From positions 1-64,000 of the forward strand of contig CAYNWK010000004.1 in the NCBI GenBank assembly GCA_964400875.1: DNA of 64,000 bases. The letters are read 5' to 3'. This document shows, in pieces, positions 15,480 to 27,480 of this stretch. Each line of letters starts with the position of its first letter. Positions within the stretch are counted from its first letter, which is position 1. A program made the position numbers and the translations under genes. The notes beneath the pieces are model-generated. The model ran no database searches. It was not told the DNA's origin and saw nothing but the letters and a program-made list of their open reading frames with translations. Origin of the DNA: CAYNWK01 sp964400875. Lineage in GTDB: Bacteria > Chloroflexota > Anaerolineae > Anaerolineales > UBA4823.

Positions 15480-17070
15480 ATGGAACCTGAGTCAACCGAA
15501 TACGTGCTGGCGATCGACCTGGGCACCGGCGGCCCGAAGGTGGGGCTGGCGACCACCCGGGGCGAGCTGGTCGCTTACGAGTTTGAACCCAACGGGTACC
15601 GCCTGATCCCGGGAGGTGGCGCGGAGCAAGCGCCCGACGAGTGGTGGGCGGCGATCGTCACGGCTACCCACCGCCTGCTGGAAAGACGCATCACGCCGGT
15701 CGAGAAGATCATCGCCATCGGCTGCACGGCGCAGTGGTCCGGAACGGTGGCGGTGGACCGCGGCGGGAAACCCTTGATGGATGCGATCATCTGGCTGGAC
15801 TCGCGCGGCGGCCGCTACGTGGCTGACCTGGTCGGGGGCTTCCCTTCCATCGAGGGCTACAACCTCGCCAAGATGCTCAACTGGACCCGCCTGGGCGGCA
15901 GCCCGCCCTCATTGAGCGGGAAAGATTCCCTGGCGCATATCCTGTTCATCAAGCACGAGCTGCCTGAGATCTACCGGCAGACGTATAAATTCCTGGAGCC
16001 CAAAGATTACCTCAACTTGCGTCTTACCGGCGAGTTCGCCGCCACTTACGATTCGATCACGCTGCATTTCCTCGCCAACAACCGCAACATCCACAACGTC
16101 CACTACGAGCCCCGTCTCTTTAAGTTAGCCGGGCTGGACCGGAAGCAGTTCCCCGATCTGCACCCGGCGGTCGATATACTCGGCGGGCTGACCGCAGAAA
16201 GCGCCGCCGAGCTGGGTTTGAAGGAAGGCACTCCGGTGATCGCCGGCACCCCGGACCTGCACGCCACCGCGATCGGCTCCGGCGCGGTGCTGGATTACCA
16301 GGCCCACCTGTATATCGGCACCTCAACCTGGCTGTCCTGCCACTACCCGCGCATGAAGAGCGACGTGATCAACAAGGTCATCGCCGAGCCCTCCGCCATC
16401 CCCGGGCGCTACTTGGTGCTCAACGAACAGGAGATGTCCGGCGAATGCCTGACTTACTGCCTGGAAAACCTGATCTACCCCGAGGACGTCTTCAACCACG
16501 GTGGGGTTGAAGCGGATGGCTACGAACTGCTCAACCGCTGCGCCGAGCAGGTCCCCGCTGGCAGCGAGAAGCTGATCTTCACGCCCTGGCTGTACGGGGA
16601 GCGCACACCGATCGACAACGAAACCCTGCGGGGGAGCTTCTTCAACATCTCGCGGACCACCACGCGGGCACACTTCATCCGGGCGATCTTCGAAGGGGTG
16701 GCTTACAACACGCGCTGGCTGCTGGCTACGACCGAAAACTTCGTCGGACGCCGCTTCGATGAGATCCGCCTGGTGGGCGGGGGCGCGGTTTCGGATTTCT
16801 GGTGCCAGGTGATGGCGGACGTGCTCGACCGGGTGATCTTGCAAACCGAGGGGCCGCGGCGCACCTCGCTGAGAGGCGCAGCTCTGCTGACCCTGCTGGC
16901 GTTGGGGCGCCTGCAAGTCCAGGACCTGCCAGGCTGCGTCAAGGTAGTCAAGGCATACCGGCCCAACCCGGAAAACCGCCCGATTTACGACGAGCTATTC
17001 GAGGTGTTCCTGGGATTGTATAAGAACAACCGCAAGGCGTTTGCCAAACTGAACAGCAGGGTGACCAATC

Positions 17071-17081
<11 letters not shown>
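15480..17081 (+). CDS. FGGY family carbohydrate kinase
   Basis: The FGGY fold is recognisable from the N-terminal phosphate loop 'VLAIDLGTGGPKVGL', the substrate segment 'IIWLDSRGG', 'LEPKDYLNLRLTGE', and the catalytic-base region 'GTPDLHATAIGSGAV'. The C-terminal ATP lobe has 'IRLVGGGAVSDFWCQVMADV'. Length 533 is typical of xylulokinase-like members; the actual sugar or polyol is not decidable. The ATG has GAGG eight bases upstream. Its end overlaps the following PLP enzyme by 11 bp, implying translational coupling. Confidence 0.88.
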
Positions 17082-18579
<1,498 letters not shown>

Positions 18580-18634
18580 GGAGGGGGTTGTTCGGTGCGG
18601 GGCGGCTCGCCTGCACGAAGCACCCTCGCCAGTG

Positions 18635-18643
18635 TGATATACT
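18635..18643 (+). promoter_or_regulatory. extended -10 promoter for the T-box operon
   Basis: TGATATACT is an extended -10 element (TG-N-TATACT) ending 18643, which would start transcription near 18650, just before the T-box stem I. No clear -35 is present, as is common with extended -10 promoters. Confidence 0.5.
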
Positions 18644-18660
18644 ATATGACAATTCCAGCA

Positions 18661-18899
18661 TTGAAAGCGTCGAAGAGGACGAGTACGCGCTGAAGCGGCG
18701 GCCCAGAGAGCGGTAGCGGCTGCGAATCCCGCCCGTGCGACAGCGCCGAATGGCCCTCCGAGCTGCAGGGTGAAAGGCGGGCGGCTGATCAGCCGCCGAG
18801 CCGAGTAGCTCTCCGCCGGGTTAGCCGCCGTTATCCGGGCTAAGGTTGTGAGGCTGGCTCACCCCCCCTTCCCGTCGCACTATCGGCGGGTTTTTGTTT
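18661..18899 (+). ncRNA. T-box leader, tRNA-Trp specific (specifier UGG)
   Basis: The 340-bp gap before the selenoprotein gene holds a T-box riboswitch. Visible elements in order: GACGAGTACG at the base of stem I, AGAGAG at 18705-18710 (K-turn partner), the specifier loop with GAA-TGG at 18748-18753 followed by CCCTCCGAG, a GAGTAG segment near 18803, CGTTA near 18829, an AAGG segment at 18842, and TGGC at 18855-18858 able to pair with the GCCA end of tRNA-Trp. A terminator hairpin closes it. The specifier UGG is the Trp codon, matching trpS downstream. The antiterminator core departs from the usual GGTGGNACCGCG, which is the least certain part. Confidence 0.8.
18871..18898 (+). terminator. 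T-box conditional terminator
   Basis: CCCGTCG (18871-18877) pairs with CGGCGGG (18884-18890) and is followed by TTTTTGTTTT. This is the Rho-independent terminator that uncharged tRNA-Trp would prevent from forming. It ends 24 bp before the selenoprotein start. Confidence 0.8.
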
Positions 18900-18921
18900 T
18901 CTAAATGTAGGAGGTAAGCGA

Positions 18922-19173
18922 ATGTTGTTGAAGGTTGAATTGGAATACTGCGCAGTTTGAAACTACGCACCGAGAGCCGTCAGTTTGGCGGCCGAGTTGT
19001 TGGATAAGTACGAAGATAAGATCGAAGCCCTCACCCTGGTGCCCTCCGACGGTGGCCGGTTCGAATTGACGGTCAACGGGGAGCTGCTCTATTCGAAGCT
19101 GGCGACCCACCGGCACGTAGAACCCGGGGAGGTGGAGCTGCTGATCGGTAAATACATAAAAGAGGCCGGTTAA
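18922..19173 (+). CDS. SelW/Rdx-like selenoprotein with in-frame UGA (Sec13)
   Basis: Reading through the TGA at 18958-18960 gives an 83-residue protein, beginning MLLKVELEYCAV-Sec-NYAP. The motif C10-A-V-U13 directly after a first beta-strand, then a helix (RAVSLAAELL), is the thioredoxin-like Rdx (SelW/SelT/SelH) pattern. The second half (GGRFELTVNGELLYSKLATH...) also fits, since Rdx proteins have G-x-F-E-V-x-V-x-G-x-L-L-Y-SK. AGGAGG lies 6-11 bp before the ATG. A 7-bp stem-loop starts 15 nt after UGA. selD in this window supports Sec use. Conventional calling would keep only the part after the UGA. It is the first gene of the Trp T-box operon and ends 2 bp before trpS. Confidence 0.88.
18976..18992 (+). 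promoter_or_regulatory. candidate bacterial SECIS hairpin of the Rdx-like gene
   Basis: GCCGTCA and TGGCGGC form a 7-bp stem (one G-U) with loop GTT, starting 15 nt after the UGA codon. Bacterial SelB binds such hairpins just downstream of the Sec codon. The loop sequence differs from the E. coli fdhF element, which is expected outside the enterics. Confidence 0.55.
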
Positions 19174-19175
19174 AC

Positions 19176-20174
19176 TTGAACGCTAAGAACCCTCAACGCG
19201 GGCGCGTCTTTTCCGGGGCGCGTCCAACCGGAAGGCAACACCTGGGGAACTACCTGGGCGCCATCCAGAATTACGTCGCCTTGCAGGATGACTACGACTG
19301 CATCTACTGCATCGTAGACCTGCACGCCCTGACCACGGTGGAGACCACCGAAGACCTGCGCGAGAACACCCGCGAGATGGCGTTGGACTTCCTGGCGGCC
19401 GGCATCCGCCCCGAAGAAACGATCATCTTCGTGCAGTCGCACGTGCCCCAGGTCACCGAGCTGCATACCATCCTCTCGATGGTCACGCCGCTGGGCAAGC
19501 TCACCGATCTGCCGACCTTCAAGGACAAGGTGCGCCAGCAGCCCAACAACGTCAACTACGGGCTGGTGGGCTACCCGGTGCTGATGACCGCCGATATCGT
19601 GCTGTACAAAGCCAACCTGGTGCCGGTGGGCATCGACCAGGCGCCTCACCTGGAGTTCGCCCGTGAGATAGTGCGTTCATTCAACTACCGCTACAATACG
19701 GACGTGCTGATCGAGCCGGAGATGAAGAACACCGAAGTCCCCAAGGTGATCGGCATCGACGGGCAGGACAAGATGAGCAAGAGCCTGGATAACCACATTG
19801 AGATCGCCGCGACGCCGGAGGAGACCCAGGCCCGGGTGATGCAGATGGTCACCGACCCGCAGCGAGTTCGCCGGTCGGACCCGGGGGACCCCGATGTATG
19901 CAACGTCTTCAGCATGCACAAGATCTTTTCCTCCGTGGATGAGGTCGCCATGGTGGACGTGGAATGCCGCCGGGCGGGCATCGGCTGCGTCGATTGCAAG
20001 AAGCTGTTCGCCAAGAACCTGAACGAGCACTTTGCCCCCTTCCGGGCGCGACGCAGCGAGCTGGCTCAAGACCCGGCTTACGTGGACGAGGTGCTGCAAG
20101 ACGGGGCGCGTCGCGCCCGGACCATCGCCAAGCGCACGATCGCCGAGGTCAGAGAGGCGGTCGGGCTGCCGTAG
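19176..20174 (+). CDS. trpS: tryptophanyl-tRNA synthetase
   Basis: This class Ic synthetase charges tRNA-Trp. The HIGH-like element is in 'GARPTGRQHLGNYLGAI' (residues 14-30) and the KMSKS loop is at 199-203. Length (332) is normal. It starts with TTG two bases after the selenoprotein stop, with AGAGG upstream. Synthesis would be controlled by the tRNA-Trp T-box 500 bp upstream, the expected logic for a synthetase. A CVDC-like pair ('GIGCVDCKKLF') near residue 270 is a common feature of this clade. Confidence 0.95.
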   Translation: MNAKNPQRGRVFSGARPTGRQHLGNYLGAIQNYVALQDDYDCIYCIVDLHALTTVETTEDLRENTREMALDFLAAGIRPEETIIFVQSHVPQVTELHTILSMVTPLGKLTDLPTFKDKVRQQPNNVNYGLVGYPVLMTADIVLYKANLVPVGIDQAPHLEFAREIVRSFNYRYNTDVLIEPEMKNTEVPKVIGIDGQDKMSKSLDNHIEIAATPEETQARVMQMVTDPQRVRRSDPGDPDVCNVFSMHKIFSSVDEVAMVDVECRRAGIGCVDCKKLFAKNLNEHFAPFRARRSELAQDPAYVDEVLQDGARRARTIAKRTIAEVREAVGLP

Positions 20175-20278
20175 TGCCAGGCAGTGGAAATTACTTTGCA
20201 TCTACGGTCTCATAGCCTGGCACTTCAGCAGTTGGGCAGAGGTCACCGCAAAATGCCGAGATACTGGTGCCCAACTGC
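20174..20278 (+). promoter_or_regulatory. two consecutive long-loop hairpins between trpS and dtd
   Basis: GTGCCAGGC (20174-20182) pairs with GCCTGGCAC (20215-20223). Then GCAGTTGGGCA (20228-20238) pairs with TGCCCAACTGC (20268-20278). Both stems are perfect, with ~30-nt loops and only 4 nt between them. No long T-run follows immediately. They may attenuate dtd or protect the trpS mRNA end. Confidence 0.45.
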
Positions 20279-20313
20279 ACTACCCCTATTTTCCCTAAGA
20301 TGGAGCAAACCCA

Positions 20314-20754
20314 ATGAGAGTCTTGCTGCAGCGGGTCCGCCGGGGCGCGGTCCGGGTGGATGGAGAAGTCGTCGCCGAGATCGGGTTGGGCCTGGTGATC
20401 TTGGTGGGTGTTGGGCCGGATGACGGGGGTGAACAGGCCCGCTACCTGGCCGAGAAGACGGCCAACCTGCGTATCTTCGAGGACGAGGACGGCAAGATCA
20501 ACCTGTCCTTGCTAGACGTGGGCGGCGAAGCGCTGGTAGTATCCCAATTCACCCTGTACGCTGATACCCGCAAGGGACGCCGGCCGTCCTTCACCGACGC
20601 CGCGCCGCCGGAGGTCGCTAGCCCGCTGGTCGATCGCTTCGCCGAGCTGCTCGAAGAACAAGGGGCGCCCACTCAATGCGGTGAGTTCGGCGCACACATG
20701 CTGGTCGAGATCGAGAACGACGGCCCGGTGACTATCTGGCTGGAAAGCCCGTGA
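20314..20754 (+). CDS. dtd: D-aminoacyl-tRNA deacylase
   Basis: DTD hydrolyses D-amino acids mis-attached to tRNA. The 146-residue length and both signature motifs fit: 'SQFTLYAD' at residues 77-84 and 'NDGPVT' near residue 138, which carries the Gly-cisPro chirality filter. It follows trpS in the same direction after the paired hairpins, so translation-quality genes are grouped here. A long hairpin immediately after its stop ends the unit. Confidence 0.95.
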   Translation: MRVLLQRVRRGAVRVDGEVVAEIGLGLVILVGVGPDDGGEQARYLAEKTANLRIFEDEDGKINLSLLDVGGEALVVSQFTLYADTRKGRRPSFTDAAPPEVASPLVDRFAELLEEQGAPTQCGEFGAHMLVEIENDGPVTIWLESP

Positions 20755-20756
20755 AA

Positions 20757-20801
20757 TATTTGGGAGTTTGGGCTGGCAATGCCAACCCAAACTCCCAAAT
20801 A
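20757..20801. terminator. long perfect hairpin between convergent genes
   Basis: A 16-bp arm (TATTTGGGAGTTTGGG) plus a 4-bp inner stem, with one C-A mismatch and loop AAT, spans the whole gap between dtd (plus) and the PyrD-like gene (minus). A run of T follows on the plus strand (CTTT). It probably terminates both. Confidence 0.7.
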
Positions 20802-20803
20802 CT

Positions 20804-21550
20804 TTAAATGCCTGCGCGCCAAAGAACTGCATCCAGCTGCACCCCGACGGCCCCGGCCGCCAGCATGGTTTCGACCTGCTCCCGGCGGTAAACGCCGCCC
20901 GCGCCGATGACCGGTGGGGACCCCATTTCCACCAACAATTGAACGGCCCCCAGAGCTTGCGGGAAGACGCCCGGCCCGTACAGGCGGCCCGAGGTGAGCG
21001 CTTCTTGTGCACCCGGCAATGCGCCCCGCGGCAGGCCCAGGCTGACCGCACTGACCGACAGGTCGGCCAGCGCCGGAGCCAATTCAACTGCCCGGTCCAG
21101 GGGCAGGCGCGCCACCAAGGGCAGCTCGCCTACCGCCGCCTGGACGATGGCGCGGGCCAATTCAGCGTCCGCCAGCGGGGGCAGGCCAAGCTCTAGGGCC
21201 GAGACCCCTTCGCGCCCTTCCAGGCGGGGGACCATGGCGGCGACATCCTCCGGTCCCTCCACCAGCAGGTGCACCCACACAGGCAGGACGGCGCGCGCCC
21301 AGCGCGGCGCGTACTGCCGGATGGCGCCCGATAGGCCCGGGTTCGGATACCCGCTGTGCAGCAGGAAGCCGCCTGGATACGCCGCTACGCCGCGGTCGTG
21401 GGCCGGCGTACGCGGCGCCAGACTGATCGGGTTGGTCAGGAAGGCGCCCAGGTCGGCCAGGTCTACCGGACCGCGTTCGTCGGGCGCGAAGCCCAGGGCG
21501 CCTGCTGCGTTCATCAGCGGACGATTCAAGATCAGGTCGAACTTCGGCAT
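20804..21550 (-). CDS. dihydroorotate dehydrogenase-like protein with altered active site
   Basis: The protein has the TIM-barrel outline of class 1 PyrD: 'PLMNAAGALGF' at the start, 'NPISLAPRTPAH' where PyrD has TKSxTxxPRxGN, 'LLHSGYPNPGL' for LLNSxGLxNPG, and 'PPVIGAGGVYRREQVETMLAAGA' at the FMN phosphate site. However the family's NLSCPN active-site segment is replaced by 'ELGLPPL' and the catalytic Lys stretch by 'VARLPLD'. It may bind FMN but is unlikely to oxidise dihydroorotate. About 248 residues, shorter than PyrD (~300). ATG at 21550 is chosen because conservation begins there; no clear ribosome site is seen. Confidence 0.6.
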   Translation of the reverse strand: MPKFDLILNRPLMNAAGALGFAPDERGPVDLADLGAFLTNPISLAPRTPAHDRGVAAYPGGFLLHSGYPNPGLSGAIRQYAPRWARAVLPVWVHLLVEGPEDVAAMVPRLEGREGVSALELGLPPLADAELARAIVQAAVGELPLVARLPLDRAVELAPALADLSVSAVSLGLPRGALPGAQEALTSGRLYGPGVFPQALGAVQLLVEMGSPPVIGAGGVYRREQVETMLAAGAVGVQLDAVLWRAGI

Positions 21551-21566
21551 GGGTTGAATTTTGGTT

Positions 21567-21593
21567 GTTCGGGCAGGCATCGCCTGCCCGAAC
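21567..21593. terminator. intergenic hairpin after the ABC permease
   Basis: GTTCGGGCAGGC and GCCTGCCCGAAC form a perfect 12-bp stem with loop ATC, in the 51-bp gap between the permease end and the PyrD-like start on the minus strand. It probably ends the exporter operon. Confidence 0.65.
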
Positions 21594-21601
21594 AGCTTAA
21601 G

Positions 21602-24153
<2,552 letters not shown>

Positions 24154-24157
<4 letters not shown>

Positions 24158-24888
24158 CGGACCTCCAAAATCTCACCGGATCGGGCGGCGGAGCGCTCCT
24201 GCTCGGAAAGGCGGGTCTCGTCAACTATGGTGCCGTCCTTTAGGAAGATAATCCGGTCAGCGTATGCGGAGATGCGCGGGTCGTGGGTGACCAGCAGGAT
24301 GGCGCGATTCCACTCATCGACGATCTGCCGGAGGGAGCCGGCCAGTTCGTCGGCGGCGCGCGAGTCCAGGTTGCCGGTGGGCTCATCGGCGAGGATGAGG
24401 GCTGGATCGCTGATCAGCGCACGGGCGATGGCGACGCGCTGCTGCTGTCCGCCGGATAGCTGGTCGGGGCGGTGATCCAGGCGGTCGGACAGATCGAGAC
24501 GTTCCAGCCAGGTTTTAGCCTTGGCCTGGGCCTCTTCGGTTTTCACGCCATCGAGAACGAGCGGCAGGGCGGCATTTTCCAGGGCGGTCAGCACCGGGAT
24601 CAGATTGTAGAACTGGAAGACGAAGCCGATCTCCCGGCGGCGCAGCTCGGTGAGTGCGTCGTCCTTCAAGGTCGCCAGGTCCTGCCCGGCGAGCGACACT
24701 TGGCCCGAGGTGGGCCGGTCGAGGCCGCCGATCAGGTGCAGCAAGGTTGACTTGCCGCAGCCGCTCGGCCCCATCACAGCGACAAACTCACCGGCGGCGA
24801 TCTTCAGGTTGATACGGTCCAGCGCGATGACAGCGGTCTCGCCCTGCCCGTAGCGTTTGGTCAAGAATTCGGTCTCTACGATGTTCAC
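24154..24888 (-). CDS. ABC transporter ATP-binding protein (LolD/MacB type)
   Basis: All ATPase motifs are present: Walker A GPSGCGKST, Q-loop 'FVFQFYNLIPVLTALENAALP', signature LSGGQQQR, Walker B LILADEP and the switch His in VTHDPR. The Q-loop context is typical of the LolD/MacB group. The GTG at 24888 has GGAGAG seven to twelve bases upstream and is preferred over an ATG 54 bp earlier. It forms a two-gene exporter operon with the permease. Confidence 0.93.
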
Positions 24889-24959
24889 GGCTAACTCTCC
24901 AGCAATAATGTCTTGGGATCTGCGCCGGCAGCCCCGGTGCAAACCCCAGAGGATGAGGC

Positions 24960-25544
24960 TCAGTCGCCCTTCGGTGGGCGGCCGCGCGGGCGCTCTTCCG
25001 GTTCCGGCAGCGGCTGGCGGCGGATCTCATCCAGGCGGGCTTCGATCATCTCCAACCAGCGCAGGTCGGCTTCCAGGTGCATGACGGCCTGGTCGAGCAG
25101 CAGCACGTGGGCCAGCTCGTGGTGGGGATCGACCTGGCTGCGCTGAGCGGTGATGGCGTGCAGCTCTTTGTACAGACTGGCCCGCTGCACGTAGATCACC
25201 TGCCGCGGGTCGCCGTCCTCGGCTGCCAGGCTGATCATCAGCTTGAGGAAGAACTCGTCGCGCTGGTGATTGCCTCCTACCGGGACCGAGAACCAGCGCG
25301 CCAGCGCCTTATGCCCGGCATCGGTCAGAGTGTAGATGCGTTTTTCCGGGCCGCCATCTTGCTCGATGCTTTCTTCAACGATTAAACCCTGCTTCTCCAG
25401 GCGGGTCAGCGTGCTGTAAACCTGGGCCGGTTTGAGGTCCCAGTTTTGCTCGCCGCCCACCATGGCTTCAAAAGCGTCGTGCAGCTCGTAGCCGTGGCGG
25501 GGGTGATGCGCCAGCAAGCCCAATAAGGCGTTCTTTACGCTCAT
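24960..25544 (-). CDS. PadR family transcriptional regulator
   Basis: The N-terminal winged helix (ALLGLLAHHPRHGYELHDAF, then 'LKPAQVYSTLTRLEKQGLI') is the PadR signature and the C-terminal helices would mediate dimerisation. At 194 residues it is of the longer PadR type. It precedes the ABC exporter genes on the same strand, a common arrangement in which PadR represses an exporter until a ligand binds. A cluster of TTACTAG sequences at 25630-25683 is its probable operator. A short mobile-like repeat lies in its presumed 5' leader. Confidence 0.9.
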   Translation of the reverse strand: MSVKNALLGLLAHHPRHGYELHDAFEAMVGGEQNWDLKPAQVYSTLTRLEKQGLIVEESIEQDGGPEKRIYTLTDAGHKALARWFSVPVGGNHQRDEFFLKLMISLAAEDGDPRQVIYVQRASLYKELHAITAQRSQVDPHHELAHVLLLDQAVMHLEADLRWLEMIEARLDEIRRQPLPEPEERPRGRPPKGD

Positions 25545-25572
25545 AAACGATCGACATTCCCTTGTTTATGAA

Positions 25573-25617
25573 AGGAGTTACGCGGGTTCCCGTTCTTCCC
25601 TCAAGTGAGTAAGTCCT
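25573..25617 (-). repeat. 45-bp minimal copy of the dispersed inverted-repeat element
   Basis: On the minus strand it starts AGGACTTACTCACTTGAGGG and ends GCGTAACTCCT, the same outer ends as the 92-bp element at 25712-25803, but the central hairpin is missing. It sits 28 bp before the padR start. Confidence 0.65.
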
Positions 25618-25629
25618 ATATGAGTGACC

Positions 25630-25683
25630 AGTATACTAGTAAATCAGTTACTAGATTTCTGAAATTATTAACTAAGTTACTAG
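25630..25683. promoter_or_regulatory. candidate PadR operator overlapping the padR promoter
   Basis: The core ACTAG occurs three times (25635-25639, 25650-25654, 25679-25683), the first as the palindrome TACTAGTA and the others as GTTACTAG. On the minus strand TATACT (25635 to 25630) is a candidate -10 for padR and lies inside the first site, which fits autorepression. No good -35 is visible. Binding has to be assumed from position. Confidence 0.45.
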
Positions 25684-25711
25684 TTTTGTCAAGAGGGAAT
25701 TTATAAGTTTT

Positions 25712-25803
25712 AGGACATACGCACTGGAAGGAAGAAAGGGGGTATTTGGGCGGGCGAAGCCCGCCCAAATACCCCCACTTTCCCGACGAACTGCGTAACT
25801 CCT
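25712..25803. repeat. 92-bp inverted-repeat (MITE-like) element
   Basis: It begins AGGACATACGCACT and ends with the complement of AGGAGTTACGCAGT, so the two ends are imperfect terminal inverted repeats. Between them is a near-perfect hairpin (GGGGGTATTTGGGCGGGC, loop GAA). It has no coding capacity. It ends 9 bp before the stop codon of the minus-strand deacetylase and may also terminate that gene. Related copies occur at 44534, 48082, 50421 and 52142. Confidence 0.75.
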
Positions 25804-25811
25804 AAGTTTAT

Positions 25812-26588
25812 CTATTGAGAAGTGCCTGTGGTGTGGGCGGCAAAGGGAGCCAAGAGGGCGTACAGCGCATCGTCCGGTAGCTCTCCAGGCGAGAACGGCG
25901 GCAGGTGGCGGTGCAGCCCTTCCAGGCGCATGATCACCTCCGGCACGCTGACCGGGCGGCCAGCCTCCTCGGTGGCGCGGCGCACGAACAGGGCGTGCTG
26001 AGTGCGGTGGCACAGGGCAGCTTGGGTCTTCTTCTCCAGGGCCGGGGAGATATCCAGCACCATATGGGCGGGGTCGTCGTCGTTGGCCAGGAAGGGCCTG
26101 GGGTGTTCGGGGAAGGAAGCCGCGCAGCTGTAGAGCAAGGGCGCGTCTTCGCCGAAGGATGCCACGGCGACGCGGGCTGCCTGGTAGGTCAGCACGTGGG
26201 CCGGATGACCGTACTCGCCGTTGGAGCCGTGGGTGAGCACGGCGTCGATCTCGAACTGGCGGAGGCTGGCAGCGACCTGCCCGGCGAGCATGGTCAGGTC
26301 TTCGGTGTAGGCGTACAGCTCTTCTTCCGGGCCGACGCGCGGGTCGGTGTAGCCCAGGAAGGTCAGGCTGCTGCCCCCCAGGACCTGCACGGCGCAGACC
26401 AGCTCGGCTTCGCGCGCTTCGCCCAGATCCTCCGGCGCGCATAAGGGCGGCTCGCCTGTTTCGCCGCCCTCGCCGCGGGTGGCGCTCAAGTAGTGGACTT
26501 TAGCGCCTTGTTCCGCCAGCAGCGCCAGTGTCCCCCCTGCCAGCATGGTTTCGTCGTCAGGGTGGGCGAAGAAGGCCAGGATGTTCAA
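25812..26588 (-). CDS. PIG-L/LmbE family deacetylase
   Basis: The zinc motif 'FFAHPDDETMLAGGTLA' near residue 5 and the later 'HGSNGEYGHPAH' define the PIG-L/LmbE N-acetylglucosaminyl-lipid deacetylase family. Members deacetylate GlcNAc-inositol (mycothiol), GlcNAc-malate (bacillithiol) or glycolipids. No other thiol-synthesis gene is adjacent, so the substrate is open. Length 258 is normal. Confidence 0.9.
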   Translation of the reverse strand: MNILAFFAHPDDETMLAGGTLALLAEQGAKVHYLSATRGEGGETGEPPLCAPEDLGEAREAELVCAVQVLGGSSLTFLGYTDPRVGPEEELYAYTEDLTMLAGQVAASLRQFEIDAVLTHGSNGEYGHPAHVLTYQAARVAVASFGEDAPLLYSCAASFPEHPRPFLANDDDPAHMVLDISPALEKKTQAALCHRTQHALFVRRATEEAGRPVSVPEVIMRLEGLHRHLPPFSPGELPDDALYALLAPFAAHTTGTSQ

Positions 26589-26650
26589 GCTTATCCTCCG
26601 TCAGTTATTGAAAATTGGAGGTGTTAGCTGTATAGCCAATACCCCATATC

Positions 26651-27346
26651 TCACCAGTCCAGGTGCGACAGGTCAAAGACCGGGCCGTCGCGGCAGGCCA
26701 GCAGCCAGGAGGAGCGTCCATCCCCGCCGCGTCCCGGCACGGCGCATACCCCACACTCGCCGATCCCGCCGCAAGGCATCGGCGCTTGGACCAGGGCCTG
26801 CGCCGGCGATGGCCAGCCCCGGCCCGGCAGGGAACCCAAGATGGCGCGCAGTTCCGGCAGTCGGGAGAGGGGCAGATCGAGGGCCAGGAAATCGACCCAG
26901 CCGGCAGATTCCTCCAAGGCGTCCAACGGCTGCGCCTCCAGCGCCGAAGGCAGGCCAGGCAGGGGCGCATCGCTGAACAGGGCAACCTCCATGCCGGCGC
27001 CCAACGCCTGGGCGATCAGCGGCAGCACGCGAGCGACGGTGTCTCCCAGCGCGGCGACGGCCAGGCGGCGGGCATCAGCCGGCACCCGGAAGCCGCGCCC
27101 GAAGGGCCCGATCAAGCTCAGCGGCGCACCCGGATGCCAGCGGGCAGGAATCGGCGGCGCGGCCAAAAAACCAGCCGGGGAGACCTGGGCAGCGAAGAGT
27201 GGCTCAGCCAGCACTGCGGCTTCGTCGGCGGCTAAGAGATACCGCCCGGGTGAGGGGATAGCCCGCCTGGGGCAGTCGATCCAGGCAGCCGGGCCCCCGC
27301 CCCGGTCGAGGCGGATCTCGGAAACCCGTCCGCGGTAGGTGCGCAT
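26651..27346 (-). CDS. PyrK-like iron-sulfur flavoprotein subunit (divergent)
   Basis: The C-terminus has 'PCGGIGECGVCAVP' and, 16 residues on, 'LLACRDGPVFD', matching the [2Fe-2S] cluster and CxDGPVF ending of dihydroorotate dehydrogenase electron-transfer subunits. The spacing is C-x5-C-x2-C-x16-C, one residue longer than the usual first gap. The middle has a ferredoxin-reductase-like outline ('GPFGRGFRVP'), but a typical RxYS FAD motif is not visible. At 231 residues it is a little short. The PyrD-like protein 5 kb away could be its partner; both look divergent. Confidence 0.65.
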   Translation of the reverse strand: MRTYRGRVSEIRLDRGGGPAAWIDCPRRAIPSPGRYLLAADEAAVLAEPLFAAQVSPAGFLAAPPIPARWHPGAPLSLIGPFGRGFRVPADARRLAVAALGDTVARVLPLIAQALGAGMEVALFSDAPLPGLPSALEAQPLDALEESAGWVDFLALDLPLSRLPELRAILGSLPGRGWPSPAQALVQAPMPCGGIGECGVCAVPGRGGDGRSSWLLACRDGPVFDLSHLDW

Positions 27347-27399
27347 GGCTGCATGGTATCACGGATCGAGGGCCGGGGCAACGCCGGGAGCAGTTACGG

Positions 27400-27405
27400 T
27401 ATAAT
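27400..27405 (+). promoter_or_regulatory. candidate -10 box for the SPFH gene
   Basis: TATAAT lies 75 bp before the SPFH start, inside the 134-bp gap between it and the divergent PyrK-like gene. The -35 is not clear. GGAGG at 27464-27468 serves as the ribosome site, slightly far from the ATG. Confidence 0.4.
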
Positions 27406-27480
27406 TTCCGGGGGATCGGAAAATCTTAGCAAAACTTTCCGACAGTCAATATCCTGGTTTCAACGGAGGTTTTCAAAGCT

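Noticed and set aside
18661..18899. Consideration of this leader as tRNA-Sec (selC) or RNase P RNA
   Set aside because: No cloverleaf with a TCA anticodon or an 8/5 acceptor/T-arm can be drawn, and the P4 signature of RNase P is absent. The T-box order with a UGG specifier and terminator explains it better.
18985..19173. A 62-residue protein starting after the UGA
   Set aside because: It lacks the first strand and C-x-x-U of the Rdx fold. The ribosome binding site AGGAGG and the ATG at 18922 lie upstream, so this is the tail of the selenoprotein.
25672..26442. 256-residue frame on the minus strand overlapping the LmbE deacetylase
   Set aside because: It is an alternative frame of the same strand, Arg/Pro-rich, while the deacetylase frame has the AHPDDE motif.
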